DNA of 55,386 nt from NCBI RefSeq assembly GCF_000342045.1, contig NZ_AONQ01000027.1:1-55386 (forward strand), written 5' to 3'. Within the stretch, counting starts at the first letter, position 1. The number at the start of each line of letters is the position of its first letter. The stretch is from Paramagnetospirillum caucaseum (GTDB taxonomy: Bacteria > Pseudomonadota > Alphaproteobacteria > Rhodospirillales > Magnetospirillaceae). Both the position numbers and the translations under genes were made by a program. Below the pieces are notes generated by a model. It did no database searches, was not told where the DNA came from, and saw only the letters and a list, made by a program, of their open reading frames with translations. Shown piece by piece: positions 26,130 through 37,251 of the stretch.

Positions 26130-27233
26130 ATGCTCCATCCGTCCGCTTCGAAACATCTCTGGCTGGCCTTGTCCCCCCATGGCTATGGCCATGCCGCCAT
26201 GACCGCGCCGGTCATCCAGGCCTTGCGCCGCCGACGGCCCGAGTTGCGTCTCACCATCCAGACCGCTCTGCCCCGGAGCTTCCTCGATGAGCGCTATGGC
26301 TCCGACTTCGTCCATGTGCCGGAGATTCCCGATTTCGGGCTGAAGATGCTGTCGGCCACCAATGTGGATCTCGACGCCTCGGCCGAGGGCTACCGCCGCC
26401 TGCACGCCGATTTCATCGGGCTGGTGGAGGGCGAGGCGGCGCGGCTGCGCGACGCCCGCCCCGACGCGGTGGTGGCCAACGTCCCCTATGCGACCCTGGC
26501 CGCCGCCGCCCGGGCCGGCATTCCGGCGGTGGCGCTCAGCTCGCTGAACTGGGCCGACATGTACCGCCATTACCTGGGCGACCGGCCCGAGGCCGCCGCC
26601 ATCTGGGCGGAGATGCGCGACGCCTATGATTCGGCCCGGGCCTTCCTGCGCGCCACCCCGGCCATGGAGATGCCCAGCATCGGCAACGTGGTCGATATCG
26701 GCACCGTGGCGCGGCGCGGGCGGAACCGCCGGGATGAATTGCCGGGCCCGGCTGCGGCCCGGCTCGGGCTGGTGGCGTTCGGCGGCATCGACCACGACCT
26801 TTCCATGGCGCGCTGGCCGCGCCTGGAGGGCTGGACCTGGGCGAGCGCCCAGGACTGCCCCCCGGAGCGCGACGATATCCTGTCCTGGCGGGAATTGGGG
26901 CTGCCGTTCGCCGACCTGGTCGCCTCGGTGGACGTCATCGTCACCAAGCCGGGCTACGGCACCTTCACCGAGGCCGGATTGTCCGGGGTTCCGGTCCTGT
27001 ACGTGGCCCGGCCCGACTGGCCGGAATCGCCGGCCATGGACCTTTGGCTGATGGCCCATACCAGGGCGCTGGCGGTTACCGTCGAGGAGATGCTGGGCGA
27101 CCTGGAATCTCAACTGCGGACGTTGTTTTCTCTGCCATCTCAGGATGTTGCCCAGGCAATGGGCAACGAGGAGGCGGCGGAATTCATCGACCGCCTGCTG
27201 CTGGCCGAGGTCGGCACCTGCGAAAGCAGTTGA
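26130..27233 (+). CDS. Glycosyltransferase-like protein with HGYGH motif
   Basis: 367 residues from ATG 26130. The start WLALSPHGYGHAAMTAPVI resembles the N-terminal UDP-sugar fold of MurG-like enzymes and of the N-terminal half of plant L-arabinokinases. The C-terminal half has KPGYGTFTEAGLSGVPVLYV, the nucleotide-sugar-binding loop of GT-B enzymes. The substrate is unknown. It is divergent from the PyrD-like gene across a 155-base gap and ends before a strong terminator. Confidence 0.8.
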   Translation: MLHPSASKHLWLALSPHGYGHAAMTAPVIQALRRRRPELRLTIQTALPRSFLDERYGSDFVHVPEIPDFGLKMLSATNVDLDASAEGYRRLHADFIGLVEGEAARLRDARPDAVVANVPYATLAAAARAGIPAVALSSLNWADMYRHYLGDRPEAAAIWAEMRDAYDSARAFLRATPAMEMPSIGNVVDIGTVARRGRNRRDELPGPAAARLGLVAFGGIDHDLSMARWPRLEGWTWASAQDCPPERDDILSWRELGLPFADLVASVDVIVTKPGYGTFTEAGLSGVPVLYVARPDWPESPAMDLWLMAHTRALAVTVEEMLGDLESQLRTLFSLPSQDVAQAMGNEEAAEFIDRLLLAEVGTCESS

Positions 27234-27377
27234 TTGGAGGCGGATTTGTCACGACGGGGTATCGAAATCCGTTTACGCAATTCATATATGCGTGACATCG
27301 GTTGGCGGTGCCGTGGTACCGGACCGTGAGGGCTCCCGGTTCGATCTCCTCTTCCGGGATGACCTGCACAGACTCGT

Positions 27378-27410
27378 GGGGCGCGCCCGGTTGGCCAAAG
27401 GGCGCGCCCC
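27378..27410 (+). terminator. Terminator before cutA
   Basis: 11-bp stem GGGGCGCGCCC (27378-27388) with GGGCGCGCCCC (27400-27410), followed by GCTTTTC. Lies 145 bases after the glycosyltransferase stop and 30 bases before cutA. Confidence 0.7.
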
Positions 27411-27439
27411 GCTTTTCTGAGGAATAGGGGGATAAGCAT

Positions 27440-27757
27440 TTGACGATAAACATGATTTATATCACCGCCTCCGACCGCGAGGCGGCCCTGGTCCTGGCCC
27501 GCGCCCTGGTAGGCGAGCGGCTGGTGGCCTGCGCCAACGTGCTGGACGGCGCCACCTCGGTCTATTGGTGGGAGGGCAGGGTCTGCGAGGGGCCCGAGGC
27601 GGTGCTGATCTGCAAGACCCGGGCGGAACTGGTGGACAAGACGGTCGCCCGGGTGCGTGAACTGCACGCCTATGCCTGCCCCTGCGTGGTGGCCCTGCCC
27701 ATCGACAAGGGTAATCCCGCCTATTTCGACTGGATCAGGACAGAGACGGGCGGCTGA
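27440..27757 (+). CDS. cutA: Divalent-cation tolerance protein CutA
   Basis: 105 residues from TTG 27440; AGGGGGA lies 7 bases before it, while the alternative ATG 27452 is 19 bases away. Family blocks: MIYITASDREAALVLARAL, ERLVACANV, YWWEGRV and CKTRAELVDKTVARVRELH. CutA trimers have been linked to copper tolerance, but the molecular role remains uncertain. Confidence 0.92.
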   Translation: MTINMIYITASDREAALVLARALVGERLVACANVLDGATSVYWWEGRVCEGPEAVLICKTRAELVDKTVARVRELHAYACPCVVALPIDKGNPAYFDWIRTETGG

Positions 27758-27766
27758 TACCATGTC

Positions 27767-27901
27767 CCGCTGATCGAAACCGATCAGCGGCGCCCTCAGC
27801 GGCGGGCGGGTTTCTCCGAAACCCTTGCCTTCCGCGGCAAAAGCCGCGCGGCCCCTTGGGCCTGACCAAATCCCGATGAGTTCGGCTCATTGGGATTTGG
27901 T
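27767..27901. repeat. Cluster of five consecutive hairpins between convergent cutA and ispDF
   Basis: Five stems lie in 135 bases: CCGCTGATCG/CGATCAGCGG (27767-27790, perfect 10 bp); GGGTTTC/GAAACCC (27808-27824); CGCGGC/GCCGCG (27833-27848); GGCCC/GGGCC (27850-27862); and a 16-bp stem with one G-T pair (27865-27880 with 27886-27901, TTCGG loop). No gene is present. It may act as a two-way terminator, a mosaic intergenic repeat or a stable RNA. Confidence 0.6.
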
Positions 27902-27906
27902 ATGAG

Positions 27907-29061
27907 CTACCGCGGCAGCCAGACCGAGGCCATGGCCTGGGCGGCGATGCCTTCCTGGCGGCCGGTGAAGCCCAGGCCTTCGGTGGTGGTGGCCTTGACG
28001 CTGACCCTATCCTGGGAAATCCCCAGGATGTCCGCCACGCGCGCCGCCATGGCCGCCCTATGCGGCCCGACCTTGGGGCGCTCGCAGATGACGGTGACGT
28101 CCACGTTGACGATGCGGCCGCCCTTGGCGGCGACCAGCGAGCCGGCATGGGCCAGGAACTGGTCCGAGGCGGCGCCCTTCCACCGGGCGTCGGTGGGCGG
28201 AAAGTGGTGGCCGATGTCGCCGGCGGAAATGGCCCCCAGCACCGCGTCGGTCAGCGCGTGCAGGGCCACGTCGGCGTCGGAATGGCCCTCGAGGCCGGAT
28301 TCATGGGGAATCTCGATTCCGCACAGCCAGACCGTCTTCTTGGCCGGGTCGAAGCGGTGGACGTCGTAGCCCGAGGCGCTGCGCACCTCTCCGGCTCCCT
28401 CGAACAGGTGGCGCGCCCGTTCCAGGTCGGCGGCGGTGGTGAGCTTGACGTTGTCCTCGGCGCCGGCCACCAACTCGACCGCCAGCCCGGCCTTTTCCGC
28501 CACGGCGGCGTCGTCGGTCAGCTCGAGGCCGATCACCGCGTGATGGGCGGCGACGATGTCGGCGTAGCGGAAGCCCTGGGGCGTCTGGGCGCGAAACAGG
28601 TTCGAGCGGTCCACCGTGTCGGCGACGAAGCCGTCCTTGCCCTTCTTCAGGGTGTCGGCCACCGGCACCGCGGGCAGGGCGCCGGGATGGCGGTCGAGGG
28701 CGCGGATCACCCGGCCGATGGTGCCGTGGTCGATGAAGGGCCGCGCCCCGTCGTGGATCAGCACCTTGGCGGGGGCGAGGTCCTTCAGGCTGTCCAGGCC
28801 GAGCCGCACGCTGTCCTGGCGGGTCTCGCCGCCATGGACCGGCTCCAGCAGGTTCAGGCCGGCGGCGGCCATGTCGTAGAGCTGGCGGTCGTCGGGATGG
28901 ATGACGGCGCGCACCGCGCCGATCTCGGGATTGGTGGCGAAGGCCGCCAGGGTGTGGCGCAGCACCATGCGTCCGGCCAGGTCGTGGTATTGCTTGGGCA
29001 GGTCGCCGCCGAACCGCCGTCCGCGCCCCGCCGCCACCACCAGCACAACCGTCTTGGCCAT
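27907..29061 (-). CDS. ispDF: Bifunctional IspD-IspF isoprenoid enzyme
   Basis: 384 residues carrying two MEP-pathway enzymes. The N-terminal IspD cytidylyltransferase has [22 protein letters not shown] and LIHDGARPF. From about residue 228 the IspF cyclodiphosphate synthase follows, with [28 protein letters not shown] and [11 protein letters not shown] (zinc ligands). The fusion is typical of alphaproteobacteria. ATG 29061 is chosen because the protein begins [14 protein letters not shown], with GGAGAGCG just upstream. IspE is not in the window. Confidence 0.95.
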   Translation of the reverse strand: MAKTVVLVVAAGRGRRFGGDLPKQYHDLAGRMVLRHTLAAFATNPEIGAVRAVIHPDDRQLYDMAAAGLNLLEPVHGGETRQDSVRLGLDSLKDLAPAKVLIHDGARPFIDHGTIGRVIRALDRHPGALPAVPVADTLKKGKDGFVADTVDRSNLFRAQTPQGFRYADIVAAHHAVIGLELTDDAAVAEKAGLAVELVAGAEDNVKLTTAADLERARHLFEGAGEVRSASGYDVHRFDPAKKTVWLCGIEIPHESGLEGHSDADVALHALTDAVLGAISAGDIGHHFPPTDARWKGAASDQFLAHAGSLVAAKGGRIVNVDVTVICERPKVGPHRAAMAARVADILGISQDRVSVKATTTEGLGFTGRQEGIAAQAMASVWLPR

Positions 29062-29119
29062 CGTCGCTCTCCTGGAAAATAGGGGCGACAGACTATGCGA
29101 GAGGACAGGCGCTGTCACC

Positions 29120-29149
29120 CCTTTGCGCCGCCGCAAAGGATGATATAGT
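29120..29149 (+). promoter_or_regulatory. Inverted repeat and -10 box giving a leaderless mRNA for the CcsA-like gene
   Basis: CCTTTGCG (29120-29127) and CGCAAAGG (29132-29139) form a perfect 8-bp inverted repeat with 4 bases between; TATAGT (29144-29149) follows. The ATG at 29156 is only 7 bases past this -10 and has no purine-rich ribosome site, so transcription would start at or next to the ATG. Confidence 0.5.
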
Positions 29150-29155
29150 CCGCCC

Positions 29156-29962
29156 ATGTCGTCCCTGGTTCTCAATATCGCCGCCCTCGTGGCGCTGCTG
29201 CCCGCCGCGCTGGTGGCCCTTCGCGCCGGCGAGGGGCGGAGCGCCCGGTTCCGCCTGTGCCTAGCCCTGGCGGTGGCCGGACCGGCGCTGGCGGCGGTTT
29301 CCCTGCTGGGGGGGCACTGGCAGACCAGCCTGTCCGCCGCCCTGTGGGTGTCCATCGCCGCCACCGCCACGCTGTTCGCCCTTGTGGCCCATGCCTCGGC
29401 GCAGGGCTGGCGCCTGGCGCCGCTGCTGATGCCGTTCCTGGCGGCGCTGGGCCTGCTGGCCTCGCTGGTCCAGTGGGTCGAGGCGCCGCTGCCGCTCGGC
29501 GGCGGGGCGGTACCCGCCGCCTGGCTGGACCTGCACATCATCGTTTCGGTGCTGACCTATGCTCTGCTGACCCTGGCGGCGGTGGCTTCGCTGGCCACCT
29601 TCCTGCAGGAGCGCGCCCTGAAGCGCAAGGCGCCCACCACGCTCACCCGCATGCTGCCCAGCGTCGCCGACGGCGAAACCCTGGCCGGCCGCCTGCTGCT
29701 GGCCTCGGAGGCGGTGCTGGGCCTGGGCCTGGCCACCGGCATGGCCACCCAGTATTTCGAGACCGGGACGGTGCTGACCTTTTCCCACAAGGCCCTGCTG
29801 TCGCTGCTGGCCTTCGCACTGATCGGCCTGCTGCTGGTCGGCCACCGGGTGTGCGGCGTGCGCGGCCGGGTGGCGGCCCGCGTGGTGCTGCTGGCCTATC
29901 TGCTGCTCACCCTGGCCTATCCCGGCGTCAAGTTCGTGACCCAGGTCCTGGTAAGCCATTAG
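29156..29962 (+). CDS. CcsA/HemX-like cytochrome c assembly membrane protein
   Basis: 268 residues with about eight membrane spans. The conserved pair of histidines sits in [15 protein letters not shown] and [12 protein letters not shown], as in the CcsA/HemX family (haem handling for cytochrome c or haem synthesis). The tryptophan-rich WWD motif of true haem lyases is absent, so HemX/YpjD-like is the better label. Likely leaderless start at 29156, divergent from ispDF. Confidence 0.8.
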   Translation: MSSLVLNIAALVALLPAALVALRAGEGRSARFRLCLALAVAGPALAAVSLLGGHWQTSLSAALWVSIAATATLFALVAHASAQGWRLAPLLMPFLAALGLLASLVQWVEAPLPLGGGAVPAAWLDLHIIVSVLTYALLTLAAVASLATFLQERALKRKAPTTLTRMLPSVADGETLAGRLLLASEAVLGLGLATGMATQYFETGTVLTFSHKALLSLLAFALIGLLLVGHRVCGVRGRVAARVVLLAYLLLTLAYPGVKFVTQVLVSH

Positions 29963-30040
29963 GCTGGTGGAGGGTCTGCTTTTTTTCCAGGCAGCTTTTG
30001 CCGTTGCATTGTGTCGCGTCTGCATAATAAATACGCAGCC

Positions 30041-31048
30041 ATGGCACAGATCACGCGCAAGACCGTTTCCATCGGATCGGTGACCCTGGATAACCCGGTC
30101 ATCCTGGCCCCCATGGCCGGCGTCACCGACATGCCCAACCGCCGGCTGGTCAAGCGCCTGGGCGCCGGGCTGGTGGTGTCCGAGATGATCGCCAGCCAGG
30201 CGATGATCCGCCAGAACCGCCAGACCATGCAGATGGCCCAGCATACCGCCGAGGAATTCCCCATGTCGGTGCAGCTGGCCGGCTGCGAGCCCAAGGTGAT
30301 GGCCGAGGCCGCCAAGCTGAACCAGGACCTGGGCGCCGCCATCATCGACATCAACATGGGCTGCCCGGTCAAGAAGGTGGCCTTGAAGGGCGAGGCCGGC
30401 TCGGCCCTGATGCGCAACGAGAATCTGGCGGCCCGCATCATGAGCGCCGTGGTCGAGGCGGTGGACATCCCGGTGACGCTGAAGATGCGCACCGGCTGGG
30501 ACATGACCAGCCGCAACGCCCCCAGCCTGGCCCGGGTCGCCGAGGAATGCGGCATCCGCATGGTCACCGTGCATGGCCGCACCCGCAACCAGATGTATAC
30601 CGGACAGGCCGACTGGGCCTTCATCGGCGAGGTCAAGCGCGCCGTGTCCATTCCGGTGATCGGCAACGGCGACGTGGAAAGCATCGACGACGCGCTCAGC
30701 ATGCTGGAACTGTCGGGGGCCGACGGGGTGATGATCGGGCGCGGCACCTATGGACGGCCGTGGCTGCCGGGGCAGGTGGCCCATTTCCTCAGCTCGGGCG
30801 AGCGCCGCCCCGACCCGACCCTGGCCGAGCAGATGGAAATCATCCTCGGCCATCTGGACGCCATGCTGTCCCATTACGGTACCGAACCGGGCGTGCGCAT
30901 CGCCCGCAAGCATGTGGGCTGGTATTCCAAGGGCCTGCCCGGCTCGGCCGAGTTCCGCGCCGAGATCAACCGCACCAGCGACCCGGCGGTCATGCGGGCG
31001 GCCATCGCCGCGTTCTACGCGCCTTTGCTGGAAAAGGCCGCCGCCTGA
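30041..31048 (+). CDS. dusB: tRNA-dihydrouridine synthase
   Basis: 335 residues from ATG 30041. FMN-dependent reduction of tRNA uridines. Family motifs: LAPMAGVTDMPNRRL, DINMGCPVKKV with the catalytic cysteine, KMRTGWD, VHGRTRNQMYTG and NGDVESIDDA. No ribosome site precedes the start; CATAAT/TAATAA at 30023-30030 could be a -10 giving a very short leader. dusB preceding ntrBC is the standard alphaproteobacterial order, and its TGA overlaps the ntrB ATG. Confidence 0.94.
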   Translation: MAQITRKTVSIGSVTLDNPVILAPMAGVTDMPNRRLVKRLGAGLVVSEMIASQAMIRQNRQTMQMAQHTAEEFPMSVQLAGCEPKVMAEAAKLNQDLGAAIIDINMGCPVKKVALKGEAGSALMRNENLAARIMSAVVEAVDIPVTLKMRTGWDMTSRNAPSLARVAEECGIRMVTVHGRTRNQMYTGQADWAFIGEVKRAVSIPVIGNGDVESIDDALSMLELSGADGVMIGRGTYGRPWLPGQVAHFLSSGERRPDPTLAEQMEIILGHLDAMLSHYGTEPGVRIARKHVGWYSKGLPGSAEFRAEINRTSDPAVMRAAIAAFYAPLLEKAAA

Positions 31049-32165
31049 TGCCCGCTCCCCTCGCCACCACGCTCCGGCGCGATCCCGATTCCTCGGCCTT
31101 CGATCCGGCCATCGTCCTGGGTTCCCTGGGGGCCGCCGTGCTGGCCCTGGACGGCGACAACCGCATCCGCTACGCCAACGGCGCCGCCGAGCAGTTGTTC
31201 GCCTGCGGCGCCGCCTATCTGATCGGCCATGCCGCCACCGATTTCCTGCCGCCCGATTCCCCGGTCCTGTCGCTGGTCGCCCAGGCGCGCGACGGCAACA
31301 TCTCGGTGGCCGAGCACGGCGTGACCCTGGATACGCCCCGTACCGGGCACCGCACAGTCACCGTCCAGGTCTCGCCCCTCATCGAGAAGGCCGGTTCCGT
31401 GGTGATCAGCCTGCACGAGCAGTCCATCGCGCTGAAGATCGGCGCCCAGCTGACCAGCCGCAACGCGGCGCGCTCGGTGACCGCCATGGCGGCCATCCTG
31501 GCCCACGAGGTCAAGAACCCGCTGTCGGGCATCCGCGGCGCCGCCCAGTTGCTGGAGCAGAACGCCGGTGAGGACGACCGTATCCTGACCCGGCTGATCT
31601 GCGACGAGGCCGACCGCATCGTCGCCCTGGTCGACCGCATGGAGGCGTTTTCCGACAATCCCACCGTGGAGCGGGGCGCGGTCAACATCCACCGGGTGCT
31701 GGAGCATGTGCGGCGTATCGCCGAGGCCGGATTCGCCCGCTCGGTGCGGATCATCGAGAATTACGACCCGTCGCTGCCGCCGGTGCTGGGCGACCGCGAC
31801 CAGTTGGTGCAGGTGTTCCTCAATCTGGTGAAGAACGCCGCCGAGGCGGTGCCGGAGGAGGGTGGCGAGATCGTCGTGTCCACCGGCTACCAGCACGGCA
31901 TCCGCCTGGCCCTGCCGGGCAGCGAGACCCGACGCCACCTGCCGCTGGTGGTCAGCATCCAGGATAACGGCCCCGGCATCCCCGAGGATCTGAAGCCCAA
32001 CCTGTTCGACGCCTTCGTCACCACCAAGACGTCGGGCAGCGGGCTGGGTCTGGCCCTGGTGGCCAAGATCATCGGCGACCACGGCGGCGTGATCGAGTTC
32101 GACAGCGTGCCAAGGCGGACCATCTTCCGGGTGATGTTGCCCATGGTCCAGGACGGGGACGGCAA

Positions 32166-32169
<4 letters not shown>
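31048..32169 (+). CDS. ntrB: Nitrogen regulation sensor kinase NtrB
   Basis: 373 residues, cytoplasmic. An N-terminal PAS domain (residues 20-125, including [13 protein letters not shown]) is followed by the HisKA box [17 protein letters not shown] and an HATPase domain with [24 protein letters not shown] and [13 protein letters not shown]. NtrB phosphorylates or dephosphorylates NtrC under control of PII protein. Overlaps dusB upstream and ntrC downstream, so the three genes are coupled. Confidence 0.96.
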
Positions 32170-33635
<1,466 letters not shown>

Positions 33636-35870
33636 ATGGCGTTCGGCCGCCGCATACGCCATTGGGCGCGCCGGGTCGATCTGGCGCGCCGTCTGGCCTA
33701 TGGCCTGACCTTCGCCTCCATTCCGGCCATCGTCGCCACCGTCTGGGTGATGGGCGGCGGCGGCGGCGGTCCCACCGGCCCCGATCCGCGCATCGTGCTG
33801 TCGCTGCTGGCCACCGACGGCGTGTTGCTGGCGGCGCTGGGCGGCGTGGTGGGCTATCGCGTGCTCGACGTGCTGAAGGCGCGGCGGCGCGGCGCCTCGG
33901 GCTCCCGGCTGCACCTGCGCTTCATCATGCTGTTCGCCCTGGTGGCGGTGACGCCTTCGGTGCTGATGAGCGTCGGCTCCACCGCCTTCTTCCGCTATGG
34001 GGTGGAAAGCTGGTTCTCGGACCGGGTGCGCACCGCACTCCAGGCCTCGCTGGAGGTGGCGCACGCCTATCTCGAGGAGCATAAGCGCATCATCGGCGGC
34101 GATGCCCTGGCCATGGCCAACGACATCAACCGCGAGGGGCTGATCCTGCTGCGCTCGCCCCAGCATTTCGGCCAGTTCGTCGGCACCCAGGCGGCCATCC
34201 GCGGCCTGACCGAGGCCATCGTCTTCGACACCCGCGGCAACATCCTGGCGCGCTCGGGGCTGATCTTCGCCGTGGAGGCCAGCATCGACCAGATTCCCGC
34301 CTGGGCGCTGGACAAGGCCCGCGGCGGCGACGTGGTGGTGCTGTCGGGCTCGGGCGAGGACCGGGTCAAGGCGCTGGTCCAGTTGCAGGGGCTGTTCGGC
34401 GATACCTTCTTGTATGTGGGCCGCTTCGTCGATCCCAAGGTGATCGGCTATATGGCCCAGACCTCGGAGGCGGTGGCCCAGTACGAACGCCTGGAAGGCC
34501 GCCTGTCGGGGTTGGAGCGCGCCTTCTCGCTGATCTTCGCCCTGGTGGCGCTGCTCCTGGTGCTGACCGCTATCTGGGTCGGCCTGTCCATGGCGGTCAA
34601 GCTGGCCACTCCCATCGGCCGGCTGATCGACGCCGCCGAGAAGGTGCGCTCGGGCGATCTCGACGCCCGGGTGGCCGAGGACGCCGCCGACGAGATCGGC
34701 GTGCTCAGCCGCGCCTTCAACCGCATGACCCATCAGCTGTCCAGCCAGCGCCAGGATCTGGTCGACGCCAATCGCGAGCTGGACGAGCGCCGCCGCTTTA
34801 CCGAGACGGTGCTGGCCGGCGTGTCCTCCGGCGTCATCGGCCTGGATGCCCTGGGCCGTATCCACCTGCCCAACCGCTCGGCGGGGGAACTGATCGGCGT
34901 CAATCTCGACGAGCAGGTGGGCAACGACATCCGGGACGTCATTCCCGATCTGGCCGAGCCCCTGGACGAGGCGGTCCGCCGGCCCGACAAGCTGGTCCAG
35001 CGCGAGGTGCGCCTGTCCACCCCCGGCGGCCGCTCTCGCATGCTGCTGGTCCGGGTGGCGGCTGAACGCCTGGAATCCGAGATCATCGGCTATGTGGTGA
35101 CCTTCGACGATATCACCGAACTGGTCTCGGCCCAGCGCAAGGCCGCCTGGGCCGACGTGGCGCGGCGCATCGCCCACGAGATCAAGAACCCGCTGACACC
35201 GATCCAGCTGTCGGCGGAGCGGCTGAAACGCAAGTATCTCAAGGAGATACACAGCGATCCTGAGACTTACGTCAATCTGGTGGAGACCATTGTCCGCCAG
35301 GTGGGCGACATCGGCCGCATGGTCGACGAGTTCTCGTCCTTCGCCCGCATGCCAGCGCCGCAGATCAGGGCCGACGACTTGAACGACATCTGCCGCCAGG
35401 CGGTGTTCCTGCAGAAGACCGGCAATCCCGGCGTGGAATTCGTCCATCGGCTGCCCGAGGGCAAGGTGCTGGTGCAGTGTGACGGCCGTCTGATCGGCCA
35501 GGCGTTGACCAATCTGCTGAAGAACGCCGTGGAGGCCATCCAGGGCCGCGACGACCCGCAGGCGCCGCCCGGCCGCATCGTGCTCAGCCTGGAATTCCTG
35601 CCGGACCGGCTGGCGGTCACGGTGGAGGACAACGGCAAGGGCCTGCCCACCGAGAACCGGGAACGGCTGACCGAGCCCTACGTCACCACCCGGACCAAGG
35701 GCACCGGCCTGGGGCTGGCCATCGTCAAGAAGATCATGGAAGACCACGGCGGTGATCTGTATCTTGAGGATGCGCCTGGGGGGGGCGCACGGATCGGGCT
35801 GGTCTTCCCGGCCCCCGAGCAGCAGCAATCCCAGGCAACCGGCGACACCACGGCAACCCATGGCGCATGA
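33636..35870 (+). CDS. ntrY: Membrane sensor kinase NtrY
   Basis: 744 residues. Three or more membrane spans lie near residues 20-40, 48-66 and 85-110, then an extracytoplasmic sensor loop to about residue 280 and another span around 290-325. HAMP (ATPIGRLIDAAEKVRSGDL), PAS (SGVIGLDALGRIHLPN), the HisKA box RRIAHEIKNPLTPIQLSAE and HATPase (ALTNLLKNAVEAI, DNGKGLP, GTGLGLAIVKKI) follow. NtrY senses nitrogen or redox/oxygen status in alphaproteobacteria. The ATG directly abuts the ntrC stop, and the end overlaps ntrX. Confidence 0.96.
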   Translation: MAFGRRIRHWARRVDLARRLAYGLTFASIPAIVATVWVMGGGGGGPTGPDPRIVLSLLATDGVLLAALGGVVGYRVLDVLKARRRGASGSRLHLRFIMLFALVAVTPSVLMSVGSTAFFRYGVESWFSDRVRTALQASLEVAHAYLEEHKRIIGGDALAMANDINREGLILLRSPQHFGQFVGTQAAIRGLTEAIVFDTRGNILARSGLIFAVEASIDQIPAWALDKARGGDVVVLSGSGEDRVKALVQLQGLFGDTFLYVGRFVDPKVIGYMAQTSEAVAQYERLEGRLSGLERAFSLIFALVALLLVLTAIWVGLSMAVKLATPIGRLIDAAEKVRSGDLDARVAEDAADEIGVLSRAFNRMTHQLSSQRQDLVDANRELDERRRFTETVLAGVSSGVIGLDALGRIHLPNRSAGELIGVNLDEQVGNDIRDVIPDLAEPLDEAVRRPDKLVQREVRLSTPGGRSRMLLVRVAAERLESEIIGYVVTFDDITELVSAQRKAAWADVARRIAHEIKNPLTPIQLSAERLKRKYLKEIHSDPETYVNLVETIVRQVGDIGRMVDEFSSFARMPAPQIRADDLNDICRQAVFLQKTGNPGVEFVHRLPEGKVLVQCDGRLIGQALTNLLKNAVEAIQGRDDPQAPPGRIVLSLEFLPDRLAVTVEDNGKGLPTENRERLTEPYVTTRTKGTGLGLAIVKKIMEDHGGDLYLEDAPGGGARIGLVFPAPEQQQSQATGDTTATHGA

Positions 35871-37251
35871 CATCCTGATCGTCGACGACGAGGCCGACAT
35901 CCGGGCCTTGATCGCCGGTATCCTCGAGGACGAGGGGCACAACACCCGCGAGGCCGCCAATGCGGACGAGGCGCTGGAGGGGATCCGTGCCCGGCGGCCC
36001 AATCTGGTGATCCAGGACATCTGGCTGCAGGGCTCGCGCCTGGACGGGCTGGAAGTGCTGGACGCCATCAAGCGCGACCACCCGGAAGTGCCGGTGGTGA
36101 TGATCTCCGGCCACGGCAATATCGAGACCGCCGTCCAGGCCATCAAGCAGGGCGCCTACGATTTCATCGAGAAGCCGTTCAAGGCCGACCGGCTGCTGCT
36201 GGTGGTGGAGCGCGCCGTCGAGGCGGCCCGCCTGCGCCGCGAGAACGAGGAACTGCGCCTGCGTTCTGGCTCGGGCGGCGAACTGGTCGGCGGGGCCATC
36301 GGCATCCAGCAGGTCCGCCAGGCGGTGGAGAAGGTGGGGCCGACCAATTCCCGCGTGCTGATCACCGGCCCGGCCGGTTCGGGCAAGGAAGTGGTGGCCC
36401 GGCAGATTCACGCCCGCTCGCGCCGGGCCGAGGGGCCGTTCGTGGTGCTCAATTGCGCCGCCATGCATCCCGACCGCATGGAAATGGAGCTGTTCGGCAC
36501 CGAGCACGGCCTGGACGGTCCCGATACGCCCCGCAAGATCGGTACCTTCGAGCAGGCCCACGGCGGCACCCTGCTGCTGGACGAGGTGGCCGACATGCCG
36601 CTGGAAACCCAGGGCAAGATCGTCCGCGTCCTGCAGGACCAGATGTTCGAGCGGGTCGGCGGCGGAAAAAGGGTCGAGGTGGACGTCCGCGTCATTGCCT
36701 CGACCAATCGCGACCTGCAATCGGAGATGAATGCCGGGCATTTCCGCGAGGATCTGTTCTACCGCCTCAACGTGGTGCCGGTGAAGATGCCGGCGCTCCG
36801 GGACCGGCGCGAGGATATCCCCGCCCTGGCGCGGCACTTCATGACCCTGGCCGCGGCGGGCGCCGGGGTGCAGCCCCGGGTGGTGGGCGAGGACGCCATG
36901 GCGGCGCTGCAGGCCTATGACTGGCCGGGCAACGTCCGCCAGCTCAGGAACGTCATGGACTGGCTGCTGATCATGGCGCCGGGCGACGCCAAGGAATCCA
37001 TCCGCGCCGACATGCTGCCCGGCGAGATCGGCGCCATCACCCCGGCCGTGCTGCGCTGGGAGAAATCCGGCGAGATCATGACCCTGCCGCTGCGCGAGGC
37101 GCGGGAACTGTTCGAGCGGGAATACCTGCTGGCCCAGGTCAACCGGTTCTCCGGCAACATCTCGCGCACCGCCGCCTTCGTCGGCATGGAACGTTCGGCC
37201 CTTCACCGCAAGCTCAAGCTGCTCGGCGTCAACACGGACGAAAAGAAATGA
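35860..37251 (+). CDS. ntrX: Response regulator NtrX, without GAFTGA
   Basis: 463 residues from ATG 35860 inside the ntrY end. Receiver: LIVDDEADIRALI, phospho-acceptor D53, lysine in IEKPFKAD. AAA+ domain: Walker A GPAGSGKE (170-177), Walker B GGTLLLDEVADM. The sigma-54 contact loop that should read GAFTGA is LDGPD (218-222) in FGTEHGLDGPDTPRKIG, so classical sigma-54 activation is unlikely. Some alphaproteobacterial NtrX proteins share this loss and act with sigma-70. A Fis-type HTH ends the protein. The stop overlaps the trkA ATG. Confidence 0.95.
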   Translation: MAHDILIVDDEADIRALIAGILEDEGHNTREAANADEALEGIRARRPNLVIQDIWLQGSRLDGLEVLDAIKRDHPEVPVVMISGHGNIETAVQAIKQGAYDFIEKPFKADRLLLVVERAVEAARLRRENEELRLRSGSGGELVGGAIGIQQVRQAVEKVGPTNSRVLITGPAGSGKEVVARQIHARSRRAEGPFVVLNCAAMHPDRMEMELFGTEHGLDGPDTPRKIGTFEQAHGGTLLLDEVADMPLETQGKIVRVLQDQMFERVGGGKRVEVDVRVIASTNRDLQSEMNAGHFREDLFYRLNVVPVKMPALRDRREDIPALARHFMTLAAAGAGVQPRVVGEDAMAALQAYDWPGNVRQLRNVMDWLLIMAPGDAKESIRADMLPGEIGAITPAVLRWEKSGEIMTLPLREARELFEREYLLAQVNRFSGNISRTAAFVGMERSALHRKLKLLGVNTDEKK

